From positions 1 to 5,040 of the forward strand of contig CALMDF010000187.1 in NCBI GenBank assembly GCA_937864895.1: a stretch of DNA of 5,040 nt, in the 5' to 3' direction. The stretch is from an uncultured Holophagales bacterium. GTDB taxonomy: Bacteria > Acidobacteriota > Thermoanaerobaculia > UBA5066. A model generated the notes under the pieces. It ran no database searches and was not told the origin of the DNA. It was given only the letters and a program-made list of their open reading frames with translations. Below are positions 1 through 5,040 of the stretch, one piece after another. Numbering within the stretch: position 1 is the first letter of the stretch; each line of letters opens with the position of its first letter. Position numbers and translations under genes: made by a program.

Positions 1-1048
1 TGACGGCCCCCTCGATGTTCTCGAACATCTTCGCCGTCTCGAGCGCGACGACGTACCTTCCGCCCGAGCTGTTCAGGGCGTCGGCCTTGAGCCTCTTGGC
101 CTCCGCCTGCGCGACGTTGACCTCCTTGTCGGCCCTCGCCCTCGTCTGCGAGGCGTAGAGCTCGGCTTCCGCGCGGATCTTCGCGATCTGCGCGTTGATC
201 TCCGATTCGGCGATCGTGATGGCGGCGTTCCCCTTCGACTGGATCTGCTCCAGCTTGGCGTGCTCCTCGTTGACGAGGGCTTCCTTGCGGTTCTTCTCCG
301 CCGTCTGGACGGCGACCTTCTTCTCCTGGAGCGCCTTCTCGTAGTTCTCGGCGTAGACGTAGTTGCGGAGGAGCAGCGTCTCCACCTTGAAGCCCCGCTC
401 GGCGAAGCGCGCCTTCAGGAAGGTCTCGGCGTCCTTGACCGCCGCGATCCGCAGCTCCTCGTTGTAGAACGTCTCGGCGTTCATCTTCCCGATCGTCTGC
501 AGGACGCCGTTGCGGAACGTGTTGACGGCGAAGCTGTCGACGTAGAGCGAGCCCCAGCCGAAGTCCTTCGCGATCCTCACCGGGTCGGAGATCGAGTAGA
601 GGAGCGTCACGTCGCAGATGACGGCGTAGCCGTCCGAGGTCTGGACGTTGAAGGCGTCGATGACGCGGTGCGTCGAACGGCCGAGGACCTTGTCGCGGCG
701 CTGGAAGTACCTCTCGACCCCCTCGCGGACGTCGTCCGTCTTCGCCTTCCCCAGCGACTCGATCCGGTCGAACGACGCCTCCAGGACGTGGATCTCGCGG
801 GGGAACTCGTGCATGGTCGTCCCGACCGGGACGAAGTAGAGGCCGGGGGTGAAGGCCCGCTCCTTGATGCCGGTCTTGAACCCGAACCGCACCTGCTCCA
901 CGCCCCACTCGTTCGGGTTCACCCTCGCCGTGCAGGCCCCGTAGAAGAGGAGCAGGCCGGCGACCGTGAGCCCCGAGAGGAGGCCGAGCCGACGGATGGA
1001 GCCGAGGAGCTTCCGAAGGGCCCCCTCCGCGCCCGCGACTGTGACCAT
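1..1048 (-). CDS. SPFH (band 7/prohibitin-like) membrane-anchored protein, 3' end beyond window
   Basis: The reading frame is open from an ATG at 1048 down to base 1, giving 349 residues without a stop, so the C-terminus lies outside the window. Residues about 21-40 are a hydrophobic anchor after a short basic stretch (RRLG). They are followed by VNPNEWGVEQVRFG (43-56), the usual entry into an SPFH domain, which runs to about residue 228 (ITPG-like FTPGLYFVPVG at 67-76, then SDGYAVICDVTLLYSI). Residues about 230-325 are rich in Glu, Lys, Ala and Gln and should form the long coiled coil typical of prohibitins and flotillins. Such proteins assemble into large membrane-bound rings or scaffolds; the role here is inferred. 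The start is supported by GGGAAGGG at 1063-1056, seven bases upstream. The gene begins four bases after the stop of the upstream membrane-protein gene, so the two are probably co-transcribed. A cysteine at residue 39 (FYGAC) resembles a poor lipobox. Family assignment is confident, function is not. Confidence 0.85.
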   Translation of the reverse strand, partial: MVTVAGAEGALRKLLGSIRRLGLLSGLTVAGLLLFYGACTARVNPNEWGVEQVRFGFKTGIKERAFTPGLYFVPVGTTMHEFPREIHVLEASFDRIESLGKAKTDDVREGVERYFQRRDKVLGRSTHRVIDAFNVQTSDGYAVICDVTLLYSISDPVRIAKDFGWGSLYVDSFAVNTFRNGVLQTIGKMNAETFYNEELRIAAVKDAETFLKARFAERGFKVETLLLRNYVYAENYEKALQEKKVAVQTAEKNRKEALVNEEHAKLEQIQSKGNAAITIAESEINAQIAKIRAEAELYASQTRARADKEVNVAQAEAKRLKADALNSSGGRYVVALETAKMFENIEGAV

Positions 1049-1052
1049 CGCG

Positions 1053-1766
1053 TCACCCTTCCCTTTCGGCCGCGCCCTTGGCGGCCCTCTGCCTCGCTGC
1101 CGTGCGGGCCTCTTCGTCGTCGTGCACCTCGCGCTCGGCGACGGACGTCGAGTCCGTGAGGTAGGCGAGGTCGATCCGGGCGATCTCCCGGTCGGCCCTC
1201 GTGACGAGCTCGTTCAGCTCGCTCTCGTACTGCCGGAACGAGAACCAGCGCCTGAGCTCGGGGAAGACGAGCCCTCCGACCGTGAACGGGAGGACCCACT
1301 CCTTCGACCAGATGGGGATGAACGGCGCCCAGACGACGAGAAACCCGAGGCCCATGCCGAGGACGGCCCACAGGGCCCGTTCGACGCCGTGGAGCGGCTC
1401 GGCGAGGCCATAGAACCCGTTCCGCTCGCGGGGCGTGAAGCGCGAGGCGAGCCGGACCCAGCCCGGGACGACGACCTTCCTCACGAGGTCGTCCACCTTC
1501 CGGAAGAGCTCTTCCCGCGCCTCGCGCGTCAGGTGCGGCTCCTCGAGCCGGATGGCGTCCCGCAGGCGCGGCGCCTCTTCGACGCAGAGCGCGCTGGCCC
1601 AGGCCTCGACCTCCGGGCGTCCGCGGGCGAGGGTCTCGTCGGTCAGGCCGGCACGGCAGTTCTCGAGCTTCTGGACGAGGGAGTCGACGAACCCGTCGAG
1701 CGGCCCGGGGACCCGGGCCGAAGCGGGACGGAGGGCCAGGAAGGCACGCCCCAGAAGTGAGCTCAT
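1053..1766 (-). CDS. Hypothetical protein with a two-helix membrane hairpin
   Basis: I do not recognise the family. From the ATG at 1766 the product has 237 residues. Residues 1-130 are charged and probably mostly helical. Residues about 131-153 (ALWAVLGMGLGFLVVW onward) form a clear membrane helix, and about 157-170 (WVLPFTVGGLVFPE) a second, shorter one after a loop of only a few residues. Basic residues flank both sides (RFTPRER before, LRRW after), which suggests that both termini are cytoplasmic. Residues about 176-237 are again charged and helical, ending in an Ala/Arg/Glu-rich tail. The frame is open up to 1826, but the extra 20 residues would cross a good -10 box (TATACT, 1784-1779), so I prefer Met at 1766. 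Only a weak GGCGG lies before this start, so the transcript may have a very short leader. It precedes the SPFH gene by four bases, which implies a shared membrane task. A 2TM scaffold or partner protein is plausible but unproven. Confidence 0.72.
   Translation of the reverse strand: MSSLLGRAFLALRPASARVPGPLDGFVDSLVQKLENCRAGLTDETLARGRPEVEAWASALCVEEAPRLRDAIRLEEPHLTREAREELFRKVDDLVRKVVVPGWVRLASRFTPRERNGFYGLAEPLHGVERALWAVLGMGLGFLVVWAPFIPIWSKEWVLPFTVGGLVFPELRRWFSFRQYESELNELVTRADREIARIDLAYLTDSTSVAEREVHDDEEARTAARQRAAKGAAEREG
1056..1063 (-). promoter_or_regulatory. Ribosome binding site of the SPFH gene
   Basis: GGGAAGGG on the minus strand ends seven bases before the ATG at 1048. It lies inside the last codons of the upstream membrane-protein gene, so the two genes are likely translationally linked. 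It fixes the SPFH start. Confidence 0.6.
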
Positions 1767-1778
1767 CGGACCGCCGAG

Positions 1779-1786
1779 AGTATAGT
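1779..1786. promoter_or_regulatory. Candidate symmetric -10 element for divergent transcription
   Basis: The octamer AGTATAGT contains TATAGT on the plus strand (1781-1786) and TATACT on the minus strand (1784-1779). Each matches the sigma-70 consensus TATAAT at five of six positions, and this is one of the few AT-rich spots in the region. Plus-strand initiation near 1793 would give korA a leader of about 109 bases. Minus-strand initiation near 1772 would leave only about six bases before the ATG at 1766. I see no convincing -35 box for either direction: the best plus-strand candidate, around 1757-1762, matches only three of six positions. Location between two divergent operons supports a promoter here, but the exact element is inference. 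Confidence 0.4.
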
Positions 1787-1796
1787 GAGCCGGCTC
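1787..1796. repeat. Perfect 10-bp palindrome GAGCCGGCTC beside the -10 element
   Basis: GAGCCGGCTC is its own reverse complement and directly abuts the candidate -10 box, covering the expected start of plus-strand transcription. A protein bound here could affect both directions. GC-rich palindromes arise often by chance at this base composition, so its role as an operator is only a possibility. Confidence 0.3.
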
Positions 1797-1809
1797 GGCC
1801 CGGCCCCTC

Positions 1810-1825
1810 TGATGCATCGGCATCA
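1810..1825. repeat. 16-bp inverted repeat in the korA leader, possible operator
   Basis: TGATGC at 1810-1815 and GCATCA at 1820-1825 form a perfect inverted repeat around ATCG. The left arm also begins a nested palindrome, GATGCATC (1811-1818). The element is richer in A and T than its surroundings and lies about 17-32 bases downstream of the inferred plus-strand start, a common place for a repressor site. No regulator gene is visible in the window. Confidence 0.35.
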
Positions 1826-1869
1826 TGGAACTCCGAGGCCGACCGTAAGAGACTCCGGCGACTATTTCG

Positions 1870-1886
1870 GGGCCGCAGAGCGGCCC
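1870..1886 (+). other. GC hairpin directly upstream of the korA ribosome binding site
   Basis: GGGCCG (1870-1875) and CGGCCC (1881-1886) can pair around the loop CAGAG. The stem ends two bases before GGAGGG, so folding could change access to the korA start. There is no T-run after it, so it is not an intrinsic terminator. I see no recognisable riboswitch fold around it. Confidence 0.35.
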
Positions 1887-1888
1887 GT

Positions 1889-1894
1889 GGAGGG
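1889..1894 (+). promoter_or_regulatory. Ribosome binding site of korA
   Basis: GGAGGG lies seven bases before the ATG at 1902. It decides the start: the frame is open upstream to a GTG at 1785, but the 39 residues in between do not resemble the family and have no comparable site. Confidence 0.8.
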
Positions 1895-1901
1895 TTCCGA
1901 G

Positions 1902-3677
1902 ATGCCTACGAGAGACCTCACGCTGGCGATGGTCGGCTCAGGCGGAGACGGCGTCGTGACGATGGGCGAGATGATGGCCCAGGCCGGCGCCCGCGACGGC
2001 CTGAACGTCATCAAGGTGGAGGCCTACGGGCCGCAGATCCGGGGAGGCGAGTCCTCCTGCGTCCTCCGGATGTCGGCCGAGCCGATCTCCGCCCAGGGCG
2101 ACGCCGTCGACGTCCTCGTCGTCTTCAACTGGGCGGACTTCACCCGGTTCAAGGGCGAGGTCGTTCCGAAGGCCGACGCGGTGATCCTCTACGAGGCCAG
2201 CGACCCGACGCCGCTGGCCGAGGTGAAGATCCCGACCGCCACGAACGCGACCTGGATCCCGGTGCCGTTCGTCGACATCGCCACGAAGGCGACCGGGACG
2301 AAGGCCGCGAAGAACATCGTCACGCTCGGGATCCTCGCCGAGCTCTTCGCCATCCCGCAGGAGTCGGTCCGCAAGGCCGTCGAGTTCAAGTTCGGGAAGA
2401 AGAAGGCGGCCGTCCTCGAGGCGAACCTCAAGGGCTTCGCCGCCGGGCGCGAGTTCGCAGGGACCCTGAGCGTCGACACCTCGGCCCGGAAGCTCGAGTA
2501 CGTCATCAGGGACCCGAAGCTCGTCATGACGGGGAACGAAGCCTGCGCCGTCGCCGCCCTCCACGCCGGCTGCCGCTTCTTCGCCGGGTACCCGATCACG
2601 CCGTCCTCCGAGGTCCTCCACTTCCTCTCCGAGTGGCTCCCCCGCGCCGGCGGCCGGATCATCCAGACCGAGGACGAGCTGTCGGCCCTCGGCGCCATCA
2701 TCGGCGGCTCCTTCGCCGGGGTGAAGTCGATGACCTCCACTTCCGGTCCCGGCCTCTCCCTCATGGCCGAGATGCTCGGACTCGCGGCGATGGCCGAGGT
2801 CCCCACGGTCATCGTCGACGTCCAGCGCGGCGGTCCCTCGACCGGCCTGCCGACGAAGTCGGAGCAGTCGGACCTCTACCTCGCCGTCTTCGGCTCGCAC
2901 GGCGACATGCCGCGCATCGTCCTCGCGCCGACCGACGTCGAGGACTGCTTCCACGCCACCGTGGACGCCTTCAACATCGCCGAGGAGACGCAGCTCCCGG
3001 TCATCGTCCTCTCCGACCAGGCGATCGGTCAGAGCCGGCAGACGGTCGAGAAGGCGAACCTCGTCCACGAGGTCGTCGACCGCCGGACGCCGAACGCGGA
3101 AGAGCTCGCCGACTACAAGCGCTACGCCCAGACCCCCACGGGCGTTTCGCCGATGAGCGTTCCCGGGACGAAGGGCGGGATGTACCAGACGAACGGCCTC
3201 GAGCACGACGAGACGGCGCGCCCCGCCTCCTCGCACGTCATGCACGAGAAGATGAGCCGGAAGCGCTTCAAGAAGCTCGACTTCGTCGAGGAGAAGTACC
3301 CGCTCTTCGTCCACCTCGGGCCCGAGAAGGCCGACATCGGCATCGTCTGCTGGGGCTCCTCGAAGGGCCCCGTCGAAGAGGCCCTGAAGGAGCTCGCGGC
3401 GAAGGGTGTCAGCGTCTCGGCCTTCGTCCCGCGCATCATCATGCCGTTCCCGAAGAAGGCCCTCCTCGAGTACATGGCGAGCGTGAAGACGCTCGTCTTC
3501 CTCGAGGTGAACTTCGTCGGGCAGCTCTACCACTACCTCCGGACACTCGTCGACCTTCCCGCCGACACGCGCGTCTTCGCGCGGTCGGGCGGCATGAACC
3601 TCTCCGTGACCGAAGTGAAGAACCGCATCGAGAGCGTCCTCTCGGAAACCACCGTCCGCGAGGAGGTGCGCGCGTGA
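1902..3677 (+). CDS. korA: 2-oxoacid:acceptor oxidoreductase, gamma-alpha fusion subunit (KorA-type)
   Basis: This 591-residue subunit forms, with KorB, an enzyme that oxidatively decarboxylates a 2-oxoacid with CoA and passes electrons to ferredoxin; it acts in the cytoplasm. Residues about 5-190 are the gamma domain, with the glycine-rich GSGGDGVVT (12-20) and YGPQIRGGESS (42-52). Residues about 200-590 are the alpha domain: GYPITPSSE (229-237), the acidic stretch TEDE (256-259) near the expected contact to the thiamine pyrimidine, SGPGLSLM (281-288) and QRGGPSTGLPTKSEQSDL (308-325). In this family the YPITP threonine (here Thr233) and the Arg and Thr of the last motif (Arg309, Thr318) contact the 2-oxoacid and CoA. 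The gamma-alpha fusion and length fit heterodimeric KorAB enzymes. 2-oxoglutarate is the likeliest substrate, but pyruvate or other 2-oxoacids cannot be excluded. The stop overlaps the korB start. No subunit with a ferredoxin domain is nearby. Confidence 0.9.
   Translation: MPTRDLTLAMVGSGGDGVVTMGEMMAQAGARDGLNVIKVEAYGPQIRGGESSCVLRMSAEPISAQGDAVDVLVVFNWADFTRFKGEVVPKADAVILYEASDPTPLAEVKIPTATNATWIPVPFVDIATKATGTKAAKNIVTLGILAELFAIPQESVRKAVEFKFGKKKAAVLEANLKGFAAGREFAGTLSVDTSARKLEYVIRDPKLVMTGNEACAVAALHAGCRFFAGYPITPSSEVLHFLSEWLPRAGGRIIQTEDELSALGAIIGGSFAGVKSMTSTSGPGLSLMAEMLGLAAMAEVPTVIVDVQRGGPSTGLPTKSEQSDLYLAVFGSHGDMPRIVLAPTDVEDCFHATVDAFNIAEETQLPVIVLSDQAIGQSRQTVEKANLVHEVVDRRTPNAEELADYKRYAQTPTGVSPMSVPGTKGGMYQTNGLEHDETARPASSHVMHEKMSRKRFKKLDFVEEKYPLFVHLGPEKADIGIVCWGSSKGPVEEALKELAAKGVSVSAFVPRIIMPFPKKALLEYMASVKTLVFLEVNFVGQLYHYLRTLVDLPADTRVFARSGGMNLSVTEVKNRIESVLSETTVREEVRA
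3660..3668 (+). promoter_or_regulatory. Ribosome binding site of korB within the end of korA
   Basis: GAGGAGGTG contains a full AGGAGG (3661-3666) seven bases before the GTG at 3674. It supports the unusual GTG start and the four-base GTGA overlap with the korA stop, a typical arrangement for translational coupling of two subunits made in equal amounts. Confidence 0.85.
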
Positions 3678-4561
3678 GCAGCGTCGTCGAGACCCCCGCC
3701 CTGCCCCGCTTCCAGCCGGGCGACTACAAGAGCGACCTGAAGCCCGTCTGGTGCGCCGGCTGCGGCGACTTCGGTGTCGTCTCCGCCATGTACCGCGCGA
3801 TGGCCGAGCTGCAGCTCGAGCCCTGGAACACCGTCGTCGTCTCCGGCATCGGCTGCTCCTCGCGCCTCCCGGGCTACGTCGAGGCGTACGGCTTCAACAG
3901 CGTCCACGGGCGGGCCCTCCCGATCGCCACCGGCATCAAGGTGGCGAAGCCCGAGCTGAACGTCGTGGCGGTGGGCGGCGACGGCGACGGCCTCGCCATC
4001 GGCGGCAACCACTTCCTCCACGCTTCGCGCCGGAACCTCGACATCTGCTACGTCCTCATGGACAACGAGATTTACGGGCTGACGAAGGGGCAGGCGGCCC
4101 CCACGACCCCGTCGGGCGACAAGACCAAGTCGACCTACTTCGGGAACCCCGAGCCCTCCGTGGACCCGTGCGAGCTCGCGATCTCGTTCGGCGCCACCTG
4201 GGTCGCGCGCGGCTTCTCGGGCGACATGAAGAGCCTCGTCGACCTGATGGTCGCCGGCATGAGCCACCACGGCTTCGCCTTCCTGAACGTCATGTCCCCC
4301 TGCGTCACGTGGCGCGGCGACGACCAGTTCAAGGTGATGAAGGCGAAGCTCAGGAGCCTGCCGGAAGGCTACGACCGCACGAACCGGGCGGCGGCCGTTC
4401 CCTACCTGCGCGAGAAGGAAGTCCTGACGACGGGCGTCCTCTACGAGGCCCACGAGCCCTCTCTCCTCGACCGGCTCGAGGGGCAGAGGACGAACGCGAT
4501 GGTGGGTCACGAGAACCTGACGACCGAGCAGGTTCTCGAGGTCTTCAAGCCGCCCTTCTGA
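3674..4561 (+). CDS. korB: 2-oxoacid:acceptor oxidoreductase, beta subunit (KorB-type)
   Basis: This 295-residue subunit binds thiamine diphosphate and one [4Fe-4S] cluster and completes the KorAB enzyme. Cluster ligands are visible as Cys27 and Cys30 (WCAGCGDFG), Cys61 (GIGCSSR) and Cys210 (MSPCVTW), with spacing close to that of the crystallised Sulfolobus enzymes. The thiamine diphosphate/Mg motif is GDGDGLAIGGNH (102-113), followed by MDNEIYGLTKGQ (129-140), a signature of the KorB type. The length is normal for the family. The start is a GTG overlapping the korA TGA and backed by a strong ribosome binding site; the first in-frame ATG (residue 39) would lose the first two cluster cysteines. 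Arg64 stands where, as I recall, a Sulfolobus homologue has a Lys that influences substrate choice. The gene ends 21 bases before a strong terminator. The subunit identity is confident; 2-oxoglutarate as substrate is inferred. Confidence 0.9.
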   Translation: MSSVVETPALPRFQPGDYKSDLKPVWCAGCGDFGVVSAMYRAMAELQLEPWNTVVVSGIGCSSRLPGYVEAYGFNSVHGRALPIATGIKVAKPELNVVAVGGDGDGLAIGGNHFLHASRRNLDICYVLMDNEIYGLTKGQAAPTTPSGDKTKSTYFGNPEPSVDPCELAISFGATWVARGFSGDMKSLVDLMVAGMSHHGFAFLNVMSPCVTWRGDDQFKVMKAKLRSLPEGYDRTNRAAAVPYLREKEVLTTGVLYEAHEPSLLDRLEGQRTNAMVGHENLTTEQVLEVFKPPF

Positions 4562-4582
4562 CGAGCCCCTTCCGCGGAACCA

Positions 4583-4618
4583 GGGCGCCCGGGCCGGCTC
4601 GGCCCGGGCGCCCTTTTT
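4583..4618 (+). terminator. Intrinsic terminator of korAB
   Basis: GGGCGCCCGGGCC (4583-4595) and GGCCCGGGCGCCC (4601-4613) form a perfect 13-bp GC stem with the loop GGCTC, followed by five T (4614-4618). It lies 21 bases after the korB stop. The other strand has no T-run after the stem, so it is oriented for korAB, although the hairpin may also slow transcription arriving from the convergent gene on the right. Confidence 0.92.
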
Positions 4619-4622
4619 CGTG

Positions 4623-5040
4623 TCAGCGGATCCGGCCGGCCGCGGGGCGCCTCGGCGCCGCGGGCGTCCCGGGCCCGGGCTCGCCGAGCCTGAGGACCGC
4701 CTCCTCCACCGCCGCCTCGAGCCCCTCGGGCCCGACGACCTCCACGCGGAAGGTCCCGGTCGCGAACGCCGAGAGGTCGTGCCGCGCTTCCTCGCCCTCC
4801 GCGAGGACGAGGCGGCGCTCGACGACGACCCGGCCGTCCGCGTCCACGAGGCGCAGGAAGGCCACGGCCTCGCCGTCGCCCTCCAGGCGCCTGAGGAGAA
4901 GCGCCGTGCCGGCCGCGACTTCCACCTGGCCGAGCGAGAGGCGGCCGTCGGGCTCGCGGTCCATCGAGCGCACGGCGAGGCCCGTGGCGGCCCGGACGGA
5001 GGACGCCGGCAGCACGTTGACCGTCGTCGCCTTCGACGAG
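4623..5040 (-). CDS. Hypothetical protein, C-terminal part, 5' end beyond window
   Basis: The frame is open from the right edge to a TGA at 4625-4623, giving 138 visible residues; a GTG at 5015 is possible, but the coding pattern continues to the edge without a visible ribosome binding site, so I treat the gene as truncated by the window. I do not recognise the family. Alternating hydrophobic stretches such as VAFLRLVDADGRVVVERRLV and LSAFATGTFRVEVVGPEG suggest a beta-sandwich-like domain of the kind found in extracellular or cell-surface proteins, but no signal peptide can be judged without the N-terminus. The last 25 residues or so are a Pro/Gly/Ala/Arg-rich, probably disordered tail. Third codon positions are almost all G or C, as in the neighbouring genes, which supports real coding. 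It converges on korB, with its stop only five bases beyond the terminator T-run. Confidence 0.6.
   Translation of the reverse strand, partial: SSKATTVNVLPASSVRAATGLAVRSMDREPDGRLSLGQVEVAAGTALLLRRLEGDGEAVAFLRLVDADGRVVVERRLVLAEGEEARHDLSAFATGTFRVEVVGPEGLEAAVEEAVLRLGEPGPGTPAAPRRPAAGRIR

Noticed and set aside
260..1760. Long plus-strand frames (260-1159 and 966-1760) opposite the SPFH and membrane-protein genes
   Set aside because: Both are low-complexity shadows. The minus-strand products have a recognisable SPFH domain and membrane helices, with good operon spacing.
1785..1901. A longer korA starting at GTG 1785
   Set aside because: The added 39 residues do not fit the gamma-domain N-terminus and overlap the promoter region, while the ATG at 1902 has a strong ribosome binding site.
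1938..3533. A 531-codon minus-strand frame opposite korA
   Set aside because: It is rich in Asp, Glu, Arg, Val and Leu, as expected for the antisense of a high-GC gene where stop codons are rare. No start signal or domain supports it.
3533..4510. A 325-codon minus-strand frame opposite korB
   Set aside because: Same antisense composition pattern; korB on the other strand has clear catalytic and cluster motifs.
1757..4561. A 934-codon plus-strand frame that runs through korA in another frame and into korB
   Set aside because: The part before 3674 is an Arg/Pro/Gly-rich shadow of korA with no family resemblance. Only the segment from the GTG at 3674, with its own ribosome binding site, is korB.
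1789..4607. A 15-base exact repeat, GCCGGCTCGGCCCGG, at 1789-1803 in the divergent region and 4593-4607 in the korAB terminator
   Set aside because: It is made of simple GC-rich words, and in the second copy it is part of the terminator stem and loop. Chance is the simpler explanation at this composition; a genome-wide count could revive it.
1..5040. tRNA, rRNA, CRISPR array, insertion sequence, phage or toxin-antitoxin features
   Set aside because: I found no cloverleaf, regularly spaced repeats, transposase motifs or small paired genes. The window is filled by the genes listed.

Overview
The window is very GC-rich (close to 70% by eye) and its genes end most codons in G or C. It carries five protein-coding genes, two of them cut by the window edges, with almost no spare DNA. 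I see no tRNA, rRNA, CRISPR array, insertion sequence or other mobile element. The content suggests a chromosomal region of a high-GC bacterium with a 2-oxoacid:ferredoxin oxidoreductase, such as an Acidobacteriota- or Myxococcota-like lineage. That placement is a guess from composition and gene type, not a phylogenetic result.

Left part, minus strand, bases 1 to 1766: a two-gene operon. The promoter-proximal gene encodes an unrecognised 237-residue protein with a tight pair of membrane helices. Four bases after its stop begins a membrane-anchored SPFH (band 7/prohibitin-type) protein with a long coiled coil, which runs off the left edge. The tight spacing suggests the two proteins work together at the membrane.

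Middle, bases 1767 to 1901: a 135-base divergent intergenic region. It holds a nearly symmetric AT-rich element that reads as a -10 box on both strands, two perfect inverted repeats, and a GC hairpin directly before the ribosome binding site of the rightward operon.

Right part, plus strand, 1902 to 4561: korA and korB, overlapping by four bases (GTGA). They encode the gamma-alpha fusion and the beta subunit of a heterodimeric 2-oxoacid:acceptor oxidoreductase, most likely for 2-oxoglutarate. KorA supplies the CoA/2-oxoacid side (YPITP, GPSTG) and KorB binds thiamine diphosphate and one [4Fe-4S] cluster. Together they would oxidatively decarboxylate a 2-oxoacid to its acyl-CoA and pass electrons to a ferredoxin encoded elsewhere. 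A strong intrinsic terminator closes the operon.

Far right, minus strand, 4623 to the edge: the C-terminal part of a convergent gene of unknown function, probably a beta-rich domain.

The korAB module is ordinary central metabolism. The least explained parts are the membrane-protein/SPFH pair and the symmetric divergent promoter region.
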